Below are positions 26,634 through 34,187 of a DNA stretch of 64,000 bases, piece after piece. Position numbers and translations under genes: made by a program. How positions within the stretch are numbered: the first letter of the stretch is position 1; every line of letters begins with the position of its first letter. This DNA comes from Myxococcales bacterium. GTDB taxonomy: Bacteria > Myxococcota_A > Polyangia > Nannocystales > Nannocystaceae. The notes beneath the pieces were generated by a model. That model searched no databases. It was not told the DNA's origin and saw only the letters and a list, made by a program, of their open reading frames with translations. The DNA lies in contig JACKDW010000002.1 in NCBI GenBank assembly GCA_020633295.1, positions 434,001-498,000 of the forward strand. The letters are read 5' to 3'.

Positions 26634-27263
26634 TTAGCCGAGCGGCATGCCGCCGACCCAGGCCGACAGCTGGACCGCGACCCAGGCGAACGGCTGTCCG
26701 GTCGTCGGGAGCACGGTCACGTCCCAGCGCGCGTCCGCGTTCGTCAGGCCTTCGACGCGATCCCAGCGCATCCCCGACCAGGCGCCGCGCCGGATCACGC
26801 TCGGCTCCCAGGTCGGATCGATCCCGTGCATGCGGTGCCAGGCGGCCCAGCAGAGCGTGTCCTGGCAGGCGAGCCCAGCAGCTCCCCGCGAACGCAGGCG
26901 TCGCACTCGCTCCTGATCCGCGACGTCGATGACGATACCCCGCGCGCCGCTCAACCTCGGGAAGGAGGGCGTCGCGAGCAGCTCACCGAAGGGCGCGTTC
27001 GACGTAAGCCCCATGGAGCGCCCGCGGTCCTGGCGCTTGAGCGCCTCCTGGACCCAGCGCTCGAGAGTCCGCTGGCGCCACACGAGATCCGCGTCGGGCG
27101 GCACGCCGATCTCGTCGTGATCGTGCCAGGAGATGTTCGGGAGGGCCTGGCGCAGCCGCTTGAGACACGAGGTCTTGCCTGCGCCCGGGGCTCCGCTGAT
27201 CAGGAAGAACACCCCGCAGCATGGCACCGAGGTCGACCGGGAGAAACGGCGCGTTTTCCGCAT
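26634..27263 (-). CDS. P-loop NTPase, small kinase-like
   Basis: A 209-residue protein with a Walker A motif FLISGAPGAGKTSCLKRL at about 20-37. A WHDHDEIG segment follows that may carry the catalytic or substrate Asp, as in nucleotide-kinase-like P-loop proteins. Other features are RQRTLERWVQEALKRQ, and GIVIDVADQERVRRLRSRG resembling an Arg-rich lid. The size and layout suggest a small-molecule or nucleoside kinase, or an adenylate-kinase-like ATPase; the substrate is unknown. Its neighbours are lipoprotein genes and A+T-rich spacers on both sides, and its codon use is less G+C-biased, so recent acquisition is possible. The first ATG (MRKTRR) is used; a start nearer FLISG is possible. Confidence 0.6.
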   Translation of the reverse strand: MRKTRRFSRSTSVPCCGVFFLISGAPGAGKTSCLKRLRQALPNISWHDHDEIGVPPDADLVWRQRTLERWVQEALKRQDRGRSMGLTSNAPFGELLATPSFPRLSGARGIVIDVADQERVRRLRSRGAAGLACQDTLCWAAWHRMHGIDPTWEPSVIRRGAWSGMRWDRVEGLTNADARWDVTVLPTTGQPFAWVAVQLSAWVGGMPLG

Positions 27264-27270
27264 GCAAAAA

Positions 27271-27302
27271 TAACATTTCTAACTTAAGAACCAAAAATGT
27301 TA
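27271..27302. promoter_or_regulatory. Inverted repeat in divergent A+T-rich promoter region
   Basis: The arms TAACATTT and AAATGTTA are perfect, around a 16-base spacer that itself contains ACTTAAG. It sits exactly between the P-loop gene (leftward) and lipoprotein copy B (rightward). On the minus strand ATGTTATTTT makes a good -10-like stretch. The ACTTA half-site also occurs in the island at 26434-26499, so one regulator may act at both places. Confidence 0.5.
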
Positions 27303-27312
27303 CTGTTGTGAA

Positions 27313-28308
27313 GTGAGCTTCATTAATATCCACGTGACGCGTTTTCGCGCCGCCGTGTTCGGGGCCCTGCTGCTTGGGTGTGGCCCCGCGCCAGGCACCA
27401 CCCACGGCGCGACGGACAGCTGTCCGGACGCTGATGACTGCCCGCCCACGAGCGAGGGCGGCGCGTCCGACTCGTCGACGGGCACGCCGACGACCACGTC
27501 CCCGATGACCACGTCCCCGACCACGTCCGCGGGCACGACGATCGACACGACCTCGACCAGCTCGACCAGCTCGACCAGCTCGACCTCGACCACCTCGGAC
27601 GGCTGCGAGTTCATCTGCGACACGGACCCCTGCTCGCTCGCGCCCGACGGCGCGCGCTGTACCCCGGTGTCCTGCGACCCCTTCGCCCAGGACTGCCCGG
27701 AGAGCGAGAAGTGCGTCCCCTATGACTGGGACGCTGACGGCGAGCCCGACGACACCAAGTGCGTGCCGATCACGGGTGACGGGCAGAGCGGCGAGCCCTG
27801 CGTCGCCGACGACTGGGGCGGGGACGACTGCGCGTTCGGGCTGCTGTGCTGGAACGACGCGTGCGTCGAGATGTGCGTCGGCACGCCGGACCACCCGGTG
27901 TGTGACCCCGGGGCCACCTGCGTGCTCGACGACCAGGGCACGCGCCCGCTGTGCCTGGCCGAGTGTGACCCGCTGCTGCAGGACTGCGACGTCGGGGGGA
28001 GCTGCGCGCCGGCGCCCGACGACGAGTCGTTCATCTGCCTGCCCGATGAGTCCGGCGGGACGGCGCCGGCCGGGACGCCGTGCGAGCAGCACACCGAGTG
28101 CAACATCGGTCACGCGTGCGCGCCGACGGAGCTGTTCCCGGCGCCAGCCTGTGAAGAGGGCGGCTCGTGCTGCGCGCCCTACTGCGACCTGACCAACGGG
28201 AACGCGGACTGCGAGGGCCTGCCGGTCCCCGGGGTCGAGTGCGTCCCGTACCACGAGCCGGACGGGTTCCCGGGGCTGTGGGAGCTCGGCGTGTGCGTCC
28301 TGCCCTGA
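27313..28308 (+). CDS. Cys-rich lipoprotein, family copy B
   Basis: A 331-residue predicted lipoprotein with lipobox LLLGC (Cys about residue 22). A Thr/Ser linker with several STSST runs is followed by the family domain: DGCEFICDTDPC, CDPFAQDCPESEKCVPYDWD, CVPITGDGQSGEPC, CDPLLQDC and ending ELGVCVLP. Compared with copy A the domain has one extra Cys-containing segment near its start and a shorter middle. Two in-frame GTG starts, 27313 and 27334, both leave a workable signal peptide. It leads the rightward run B-C-D-E, whose genes are 12, 2 and 27 bases apart, so they probably form an operon controlled by the inverted repeat just upstream. Confidence 0.75.
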   Translation: MSFINIHVTRFRAAVFGALLLGCGPAPGTTHGATDSCPDADDCPPTSEGGASDSSTGTPTTTSPMTTSPTTSAGTTIDTTSTSSTSSTSSTSTTSDGCEFICDTDPCSLAPDGARCTPVSCDPFAQDCPESEKCVPYDWDADGEPDDTKCVPITGDGQSGEPCVADDWGGDDCAFGLLCWNDACVEMCVGTPDHPVCDPGATCVLDDQGTRPLCLAECDPLLQDCDVGGSCAPAPDDESFICLPDESGGTAPAGTPCEQHTECNIGHACAPTELFPAPACEEGGSCCAPYCDLTNGNADCEGLPVPGVECVPYHEPDGFPGLWELGVCVLP

Positions 28309-28320
28309 CGGCCTGCGCCC

Positions 28321-28668
28321 ATGAACATGTCTTATCGAACCTCGCCGCTCACGCTCGCGCTGCTGCTCGCCTGCGGACCGACCCCGGGGGTGACGAGCGC
28401 GACCGGCGAGTCCGAGGGCTGCCCGGTCGGCGCGGAGGGCTGCCCGTGCCCGCCTGATGGCTGTGACGACGCGCTGCGCTGCGTGGACGAGGTATGCGCG
28501 CCGGCGCCGGAGAGCACCACCGCGGGTGGGAGCGAGGGCGAAGACTCGGGGACGACGACGAGCGCCACGGAGGCCGTGACGAGCGCGACCGCGACGTCAT
28601 CGACGGGCACCACGGGGCAGGCGACGGACTGCGACTTCGTGAGCAACAACATGACCTTAGGAGCATAA
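28321..28668 (+). CDS. Short lipoprotein, family copy C (lacks main domain)
   Basis: A 115-residue paralogue. The signal peptide and lipobox (LLLAC), the small module GCPVGAEGCPCPPDG with CVDEVC, and the Thr/Ser/Gly linker are close to those of copies D and E. The reading then reaches TDCDFV, where the large Cys-rich domain should begin, and ends after SNNMTLGA. The stop is followed two bases later by copy D, whose ribosome site (TTAGGAG) overlaps its last codons. It is either a copy whose 3' part was removed by recombination between neighbours or a working short form; the intact signal peptide and frame leave both open. Confidence 0.7.
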   Translation: MNMSYRTSPLTLALLLACGPTPGVTSATGESEGCPVGAEGCPCPPDGCDDALRCVDEVCAPAPESTTAGGSEGEDSGTTTSATEAVTSATATSSTGTTGQATDCDFVSNNMTLGA

Positions 28669-28670
28669 AC

Positions 28671-29720
28671 ATGACGAGCGCGCGGAGCTTCACGATGACC
28701 CTGACCTGCGGGCTGCTGCTGCTCGCCTGCGGCCCGACCTCCGGCGTGACGGACGGGTCCAGCGACTCGAGCGAGGGCTGCCCGGTCGGCGCCGAGGGCT
28801 GCCCGTGCCCGCCGTCCGGCGACTGTGACGGCGGGCTGCAGTGCCGCGACGGCGAGTGCATGCCCGCGGAGGCCAGCACCACCGGCGACGCGAGCTCGAG
28901 CTCGAACGGGTCGACGAGCGCGCCCGACACGTCAACGGGCGCGAGCGGCGACACGACGACGGACGGCTGCGAGTTCATCTGCGACACCACCACCTCCTGC
29001 GGAGACGCGCCGCCGGGCGCCGAGCTCGATCCGCGCTGCTCGCCGCAGTGCGACCCCTACGCGCAGGACTGCCCGGACGGAGAGAAGTGCAACCCCTGGG
29101 ACACCGACGGCGACGGCGCCTGGGACCAGACGGCGTGCGTCCCCGTCGCCGGGGACGGCCAGCACGGCGAGCCGTGCACCCTCGACCCTGACAACCCCGC
29201 CCTGGACGACTGCGACGTCGGCGCGCTGTGCTGGCACGTCGACGAGGAGGGCCACGGCACCTGCGTCGCGCTGTGCACGGGATCGGCGGAGGATCCGAGC
29301 TGTCCCGAGGGTTCATTTTGTCCGATCACGGGCGACGGCAACAACATCCTCTGCTTGCTCCTGTGCGACCCGCTCGAGCAGGACTGCGGGGGCGACGAGG
29401 TCTGCATCCCCGCGCCCAACGGCGACGGCTTTGGGTGTGTGCTCGACGCCTCGGGCGGCATGGCGCCCGCCGGCACGCCCTGCGAATTCGCCAACGCCTG
29501 CGACCCCGGGCTGATGTGCCTGAGCCCGGACTTCTTCCCGGGCCCCGACTGCCAGGGCTCGCTCGGCTGCTGCGCGCCGTTCTGCGACGTGACGGGCGGC
29601 GACGCCGACTGCCAGGGGCTGCCTGTCCCCGAGGCCGTCTGCGTGAACTTCTACGACGGCAACGAGGACCCGCCGCCGCAGTACGAGAACGTCGGCGTCT
29701 GCGGCCTGCCCCCACCCTGA
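28671..29720 (+). CDS. Cys-rich lipoprotein, family copy D
   Basis: A 349-residue lipoprotein, lipobox LLLAC, with the CPVGAEGCPCPPSGDCDGG module at about residues 40-60, a Ser/Thr/Gly linker, and the full domain starting DGCEFICDTTTSC. The repeated unit type CDP-x-x-Q-D-C-x-x-x-x-x-C occurs at least twice (CDPYAQDCPDGEKC, CDPLEQDCGGDEVC), and Asp-rich DTDGDGAWD may bind calcium. The end is NVGVCGLPPP. The start at 28671 has a strong TTAGGAG seven bases upstream and restores the signal peptide; a longer upstream frame is a shadow of copy C. It is closest to copy E. Confidence 0.75.
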   Translation: MTSARSFTMTLTCGLLLLACGPTSGVTDGSSDSSEGCPVGAEGCPCPPSGDCDGGLQCRDGECMPAEASTTGDASSSSNGSTSAPDTSTGASGDTTTDGCEFICDTTTSCGDAPPGAELDPRCSPQCDPYAQDCPDGEKCNPWDTDGDGAWDQTACVPVAGDGQHGEPCTLDPDNPALDDCDVGALCWHVDEEGHGTCVALCTGSAEDPSCPEGSFCPITGDGNNILCLLLCDPLEQDCGGDEVCIPAPNGDGFGCVLDASGGMAPAGTPCEFANACDPGLMCLSPDFFPGPDCQGSLGCCAPFCDVTGGDADCQGLPVPEAVCVNFYDGNEDPPPQYENVGVCGLPPP

Positions 29721-29747
29721 TCACCCCTCGACGCGAAGGACACATCC

Positions 29748-30809
29748 ATGAAGTACGCGCGAAGCATCACGAGGACGCTGGCCTGCGGGCTGCTGCTCGC
29801 CTGCGGCCCGAGCTCCGGGACGACGAACGGCGACAGCGAGTCGAGCGACGGCTGCCCGCCCGGCGCCGAGGGCTGCCCGTGCCCGCAGTCGGGCGGCTGT
29901 GACGACGACCTGCAGTGCGTCGACGAGGTCTGCGCGCCGGGGCCTGGCGGCACGGGCGGCAGCACCGGCGGGGGCTCCGACGGGGGCTCGAGCTCGACGA
30001 CGACCACGGGCGGGCCCGGGACCATCACGAGCGCGAGCACGGGCACGAGCACCACGGAGGGCTGCGAGTTCGTGTGCACGACCACCGACGTCACCTGTGA
30101 CGGGGTACCCGGGCTCGACGGCGACCCGCGCTGCTCGTGGTGCGACCTGTTCGCCCAGGACTGCCCCGACGGGGAGAAGTGCGCCCCGTGGGACGCCGAC
30201 GTCGACGGCTACTGGGACTCGGTCAAGTGCGTCGAGCTCTCCGGCGACGGCCAGCCGGGCGAGCCGTGCGCGGCCGAGCCGGGCGCGACCGGCGAGGACG
30301 ACTGCGACGTCGGCGTGATGTGCTGGAACCTCGACGAGAACAACGAGGGCACCTGCGTCGCGCTGTGCACCGGGTCGCCGGACGACCCGATGTGCCCGGA
30401 GAGCACGATCTGCAACATCACCGGCGACGGCGTGCTCAACCTGTGCCTGCCGCAGTGCGACCCGCTGCAGCAGGACTGCCCGGAGGGCGAGCTGTGCATC
30501 AACTACCCGAGCGGCGAGGCGTTCGTGTGTGTGCTCGACGCGTCGGACGGCATGGCGCCGGCGGGCTCCCCGTGCGAGTTCGCCAACGTCTGCAACCCCG
30601 GGCTGATGTGCCTGAGCCCGGACTTCTTCCCGGGCCCGGACTGCGAGGGCGCGCTCGGCTGCTGCGCGCCGTTCTGCAACACGGACAACGGCGACGTCGA
30701 GTGCGAGGGGCTGCCGGTCGACGGGCTGGTCTGCCTCCCGTTCTACGAGGACGGGCAGGCGCCGCCCGAGTACGAGAGCGTCGGCGTGTGCGCGGTCCCG
30801 CAGCCGTGA
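29748..30809 (+). CDS. Cys-rich lipoprotein, family copy E
   Basis: A 353-residue lipoprotein, the last of the tandem set. Lipobox LLLAC near residue 20, then GCPPGAEGCPCPQSG, a Gly/Ser/Thr linker, then EGCEFVCTTTDVTC and the family domain with CDLFAQDCPDGEKCAPWD, CDPLQQDCPEGELC, and GLMCLSPDFFPGPDC, which is almost the same in copy D. Copies D and E share long identical stretches, suggesting a recent duplication or gene conversion. All features point to a secreted, disulfide-rich, lipid-anchored protein; adhesion, prey contact or metal/calcium binding are guesses only. Confidence 0.75.
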   Translation: MKYARSITRTLACGLLLACGPSSGTTNGDSESSDGCPPGAEGCPCPQSGGCDDDLQCVDEVCAPGPGGTGGSTGGGSDGGSSSTTTTGGPGTITSASTGTSTTEGCEFVCTTTDVTCDGVPGLDGDPRCSWCDLFAQDCPDGEKCAPWDADVDGYWDSVKCVELSGDGQPGEPCAAEPGATGEDDCDVGVMCWNLDENNEGTCVALCTGSPDDPMCPESTICNITGDGVLNLCLPQCDPLQQDCPEGELCINYPSGEAFVCVLDASDGMAPAGSPCEFANVCNPGLMCLSPDFFPGPDCEGALGCCAPFCNTDNGDVECEGLPVDGLVCLPFYEDGQAPPEYESVGVCAVPQP

Positions 30810-30859
30810 GCACCACCTGAGCTTGAGAACTTGTCGACGCGTCGCGCTCGCGCCCGCGA

Positions 30860-31471
30860 TCAGTCGCAGGCGGCGAGCGCGTCTTGCAAGCTGCGCAGCG
30901 CGACGATCCGCTCGCTCGCGAAGTCCTGCGCGTGCTCGGCGAGCTGGCGCGCGACCGCGGGCTGCGTGCCGACGAGCACGCCGCGGGCGCCCAGCAGCTT
31001 GACGCAGCGCAGCAGCCGGAGGATGTGCTCGAGCGTCGCCGCGTCCATGGACGAGACGCCGGTGAGGTCGAGGATCACGTGCCGCGCCTGGCGCTCGGTG
31101 ACCGCGGCGAGCGTGCGCTCGAGCAGCAGGCGCGCGCGCTCCTGGGAGAAGCGCCCGACGATCGGGACCATGAGCACGTCCTCGCGCACCGGGACGATGA
31201 CCGCCGAGAGGTCCTGGACCAGCGACTCCATGTCCGCGCGCGCGCGCTCGAGCGCCGCGATCGACTCGCGCAGCTCCTGCTCGGCCCGCTCGCGCTTGCG
31301 CGCGCGATAGACGAGGTCGTCGTGCAGCGTGTAGAGGCCGGCGAGGATCTCGATGAGGTTGGGATCGTCGAGCGTCTCGAGCGTCTCGAGCTCGATCGAG
31401 CACGTGCCCGCCGCGATCTCGACGAGGTGCGCCATCGCGATCCGGACGATTTCTTCGGCGCTAGTCGGCAT
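30860..31471 (-). CDS. STAS domain protein (RsbR-like)
   Basis: A 203-residue protein. The first 85 residues are helical, with a possible coiled coil (KRERAEQELRESIAALERAR). The rest is a STAS domain resembling the C-terminal half of RsbR/RsbS stressosome proteins: IVPVREDVLMVPIVGRFSQERA, then VILDLTGVSSMDAATLEHI, then LLGARGVLVGTQPAVA. The phosphorylatable Ser/Thr of RsbR lies in this second segment; SSMDAAT retains Ser and Thr. Its start overlaps the preceding SpoIIAA-like gene by 11 bases. No RsbT-type kinase or PP2C phosphatase lies beside the pair. Confidence 0.85.
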   Translation of the reverse strand: MPTSAEEIVRIAMAHLVEIAAGTCSIELETLETLDDPNLIEILAGLYTLHDDLVYRARKRERAEQELRESIAALERARADMESLVQDLSAVIVPVREDVLMVPIVGRFSQERARLLLERTLAAVTERQARHVILDLTGVSSMDAATLEHILRLLRCVKLLGARGVLVGTQPAVARQLAEHAQDFASERIVALRSLQDALAACD

Positions 31472-31886
31472 GCTCCAGGTACCTCAAGGCCTCGTCGCGA
31501 TCGAGGAACGCGTCCGCGCGCATGTGTCGCCTGAAGATCGCCAGCGCGAACTTGGTGATCGCCAGCAGGACGCGGCTGTGGCCGATGTAGATCGCGGTTA
31601 CGGCGAGCCGCGGCTCGAGCTCGTGGAACGAGAACAGGGCCTCGCGATACTCCGCGTCCGGCGGGTGCGCGTCGGCGATGTCGACGAGGATCTTGATGCG
31701 CGGCCGCCCGGCGGTGAGGCGCTTGATCTCGTCGGCCATGACGCCGAGCGAGAACTTGGTGCCGACCGGGACGTCGCGGATCAGCACGATGTCGTCGCGC
31801 AGCAGCTGAACGCGGGCGCGGAGGGCCTCGCGCTCCTCGGGGGTGCTGTCTGGCCCGTAGGGGCGCGGCTCGAGTTGAAGGGTCAT
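31461..31886 (-). CDS. SpoIIAA/STAS-like small protein
   Basis: A 141-residue protein whose layout fits the SpoIIAA-like (STAS/SEC14-related) family. A strand-loop segment GRPRIKILVDIADAHPPDAEY is followed by IYIGHSRVLLAITKFALAIF, and it ends FLDRDEALRYLEHAD, close to the A-x-x-W/Y-L ending of that family. ATG at 31886 is chosen because the long upstream extension is Arg/Ser-rich and implausible. It overlaps the STAS gene downstream by 11 bases, implying cotranslation and probably a complex. Partner and signal are unknown. Confidence 0.65.
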   Translation of the reverse strand: MTLQLEPRPYGPDSTPEEREALRARVQLLRDDIVLIRDVPVGTKFSLGVMADEIKRLTAGRPRIKILVDIADAHPPDAEYREALFSFHELEPRLAVTAIYIGHSRVLLAITKFALAIFRRHMRADAFLDRDEALRYLEHAD

Positions 31887-32131
31887 CGCGCGGTGGCCGA
31901 TGGTACCAAGCCGCCCGCGGCGCCGGGCCGTGACGACGCGCCGCGCGAATTGGAGCTCGTCAGGCTCGAGCCTCGCGATCGTCGAGCGCGAGCTCGAGGT
32001 CGGCGCGTCGCGCTTCGCGGTCACGCGCGACCACGACGAGGCGCTGCGCTGCGCCGCGACGGGCCGCGTCGCGCTCGCCGGTGCACCGGGCCCGCGCGCG
32101 CCCGCGCCGTGAGCCGGCCCGCGTTTAGAAC

Positions 32132-32147
32132 ATGTCCGTACGGACAT
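32132..32147. promoter_or_regulatory. Perfect 16-bp palindrome ATGTCCGTACGGACAT
   Basis: Fully symmetrical and set in a slightly A+T-richer patch about 140 bases before the small lipoprotein start and 250 before the SpoIIAA-like start. This is the size and form of a dimeric repressor site (TetR- or MarR-type operators look like this). The bound protein is unknown. Confidence 0.5.
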
Positions 32148-32160
32148 TCCGCCTGTGCGC

Positions 32161-32192
32161 GCCCGCGCGCCCGCGCGCCCGCGCGCCCGCGC
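32161..32192. repeat. 8-bp tandem repeat GCCCGCGC x4
   Basis: Four perfect copies just after the palindrome, purely G and C. Probably slippage-derived; it may stiffen or separate the operator from the promoter. Confidence 0.85.
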
Positions 32193-32287
32193 GACGCGAC
32201 GACGTCGCCGCCAGCGCCGCGTGACCCGGGAAACCCGTTGCCCAGGCGGGGGTCGCTCGATACGCTGCGACCTGTCCAGTGAGTACT

Positions 32288-32833
32288 ATGAACAAATTCG
32301 TCGGTGTCGTCGCGGCTGTTTGCGTGTTGTTGAGTATCCCCGCCTGCGGCGTCGATGAGGCGGCCCAGGGCGACGCCGCGCAGCAGCGGCTCTCGCTCGT
32401 CAAGCCGAAGGCGCAGCCCGAGCTCCCGAGCGCCAAGACCCCGAAGGTCGACGTGAGCCAGCAGGAGACGCCGGAGCAGCGGCTGCGCCGGCTCGCCAAC
32501 GAGGGGACCCGCGATAACTGCCTCGAGATGCTCCAGCAGGCGCTCGGCGCCTCCAGCCACGAGTATCGCGAGAGCGACTGCTCGCTCAAGTTCAAGAAGG
32601 GCGCGAGCCAGTACATCCAGGCCTACCTCAACAACGCGGACGCGACGATCAAGGGCGGGATGCTCACCTTCACCTGCCGCAGCGACATGATCGGCGGCTG
32701 CGTGAACAACGGGAGCACCCCGATCGGCCAGCCCCCGCCGAAGACGACGGGCTGGCACGTGAACCCCGACGCGGACGCGGCGGCGCTCCAGCGCTGCCTC
32801 GACTTCCTGCACGAGCGCTGCAAGGAGATGTAG
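32288..32833 (+). CDS. Small lipoprotein of unknown function
   Basis: A 181-residue predicted lipoprotein: MNKFVGVVAAVCVLLSIPACG with lipobox SIPAC (Cys20), a charged linker to about residue 60, then a compact domain of about 110 residues with Cys at NCLEML, DCSLKF, FTCRSD, GGCVNN, QRCLDF and ERCKEM. Six regularly spaced Cys suggest three disulfides. I recognise no family. ATG at 32288 is preferred over a GTG nine bases upstream. Its last codons and TAG stop form the first unit of a 14-bp repeat array. Confidence 0.75.
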   Translation: MNKFVGVVAAVCVLLSIPACGVDEAAQGDAAQQRLSLVKPKAQPELPSAKTPKVDVSQQETPEQRLRRLANEGTRDNCLEMLQQALGASSHEYRESDCSLKFKKGASQYIQAYLNNADATIKGGMLTFTCRSDMIGGCVNNGSTPIGQPPPKTTGWHVNPDADAAALQRCLDFLHERCKEM

Positions 32834-32903
32834 CGAAGGAGATGTAGCGAAGGAGACGTAGCGAAGGAGATGTAGCGAAGGAGATGTAGCGAAGGAGATG
32901 TCG
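32820..32903. repeat. 14-bp tandem repeat x6 beginning at a stop codon
   Basis: Six 14-base units of CGAAGGAGATGTAG. The first (GCAAGGAGATGTAG) is the end of the lipoprotein gene including its TAG stop. Units 2-5 keep TAG and the last ends TCG, followed by CTAGCT. As 14 is 2 mod 3, the successive TAGs fall in all three frames. See the matching array at 55209. Confidence 0.92.
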
Positions 32904-32954
32904 CTAGCTGCGGGCGACGGCGCGCCGCGGTCGTCCGTGACCAAGTCGATCGCG

Positions 32955-34022
32955 TCAGCGCGCTGCGGGTCGCGACGCGAGCTGCGCTTGGTACTCGCGC
33001 TCGCGCGCGGCCACGACGGCGTCGCTGATCCCCGGGCGCCTGCGCGCGCGCAGGAACGCGAGCTCGCCCGCGGCCTGCTGGCGCTGACGCGCGGCGCTCC
33101 ACCCGCGCACGCCGTCCTGACGGAGCGCGGCCCACGACGTCCGGAGGCGCCCCGAGAGGGTGGCGAGCGCGACGAGCTCCTCGCGCGTGAGGCCGCCGCG
33201 CTCGACCTCGGCCGCGAGTTGCTCGGCGACGAGCTGCCCCTCGCGCCGGATCGCGAGCGCGACCAGGCCCAGCCCCGCGACGAACACGGGGACCATCACG
33301 TAGAGGTAGACGCGGAGGAACGCGCCGGCCGCCGCGGCGATGTTCCAGACCGCGTGGAGGGTCGAGGCCGCGAGGACCCCGAGGACGGCGAGCAGCCAGC
33401 CGCGCGCCCGGTGTGCGACCGCGTAGCCGAGCGCGACGCCGGTGATCCCCGAGAACAGCGGGTGGGCGAAGGGCGCGAGGCAGCCGCGGAGCACGAAGAG
33501 CCGCAGGCTGTCCGGGATCCCGCCGGCGCTCGCGAAGCCGTAGTAGCGGATGTTCTCGGTCATCGCGAAGCCGAGCCCGACGACGCCGGCGTAGACGACC
33601 CCGTCGATTACGCCGTCGAACTCGTCGGGGCGACGCGCCCACAGGCCGATGAGGACGCAGCCCTTCGCCACCTCCTCGATCGTCGCGCTGGCGGCGAGCA
33701 CGAGCCAGCGCGTGTCGGGATCGTCGGCGAAGGCGAGGTCGACCGCGGTGTTGGCGAGCGCGGAGCCGGCCGCGGCTGCGGTCGCGCTGAGGAAGAACGC
33801 CCACGCGAGCAGCCGCGTCGGCTCGGCCTCAAAGCGGTCGATCCAGAGGACGAGCGCGACGTAGACGGGGACTGGGAGGCTGGCGAGGCACAGCCCGAGG
33901 CCGGTCGCCGCCCACCCGGCCTGGCTGCCGAACATCAGCACGAGCCAGCAGCCGAGCGCGGCGCAGCCGAGCGCCGACGCGAGCGCCAACCACCGCCGCG
34001 GGGTGCCGGTCGGAGCGCTCAC
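32955..34022 (-). CDS. PrsW family intramembrane metalloprotease
   Basis: A 355-residue membrane protein with about eight helices and the PrsW/CPBP-like signature: EEVAKG (double Glu, about 112-117), the FDGVIDGVVYAGVVGLGF stretch followed by TEN, HPLFSGITGVALG, and HAVWN near residue 220. The Glu and His residues supply the metal site. PrsW enzymes cut anti-sigma factors or other membrane proteins. The C-terminal 100 residues are soluble, helical and Arg-rich, an addition beyond the core. No sigma/anti-sigma pair lies beside it, so its substrate is unknown. It converges on the small lipoprotein gene. Confidence 0.88.
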   Translation of the reverse strand: MSAPTGTPRRWLALASALGCAALGCWLVLMFGSQAGWAATGLGLCLASLPVPVYVALVLWIDRFEAEPTRLLAWAFFLSATAAAAGSALANTAVDLAFADDPDTRWLVLAASATIEEVAKGCVLIGLWARRPDEFDGVIDGVVYAGVVGLGFAMTENIRYYGFASAGGIPDSLRLFVLRGCLAPFAHPLFSGITGVALGYAVAHRARGWLLAVLGVLAASTLHAVWNIAAAAGAFLRVYLYVMVPVFVAGLGLVALAIRREGQLVAEQLAAEVERGGLTREELVALATLSGRLRTSWAALRQDGVRGWSAARQRQQAAGELAFLRARRRPGISDAVVAAREREYQAQLASRPAAR

Positions 34023-34187
34023 GCGGCGCCCCGCAGCTCGCCGACCGTCGCGTGCACGCGAGCAGTGTAGCGCGGCGCGGGCGGCCGACGTCGGGCGCCG
34101 AGGAGGGAGGTCGGCGCGCGATCGGGCGCGGCGTCGGCTGAGACGCGCGCGTCCACGACGAAGCGCGTCGCCGACCCGCGTCGCCCG

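Larger units (their letters stand above)
31887..32287. other. Divergent intergenic region
   Basis: It separates the SpoIIAA/STAS pair (leftward) from a small lipoprotein gene (rightward). It contains a perfect 16-bp palindrome at 32132 and a four-copy 8-bp repeat at 32161. Short frames here have no protein-like features. The first 200 bases are strongly G+C-rich and may be an old coding remnant, but nothing recognisable is left. Confidence 0.5.

Noticed and set aside
32820..32903. 14-bp arrays as CRISPR or as ribosome-site arrays (AGGAG cores)
   Set aside because: No unique spacers; although each unit contains AAGGAG, no start codons follow at proper spacing in a shared frame and the next gene is on the other strand.
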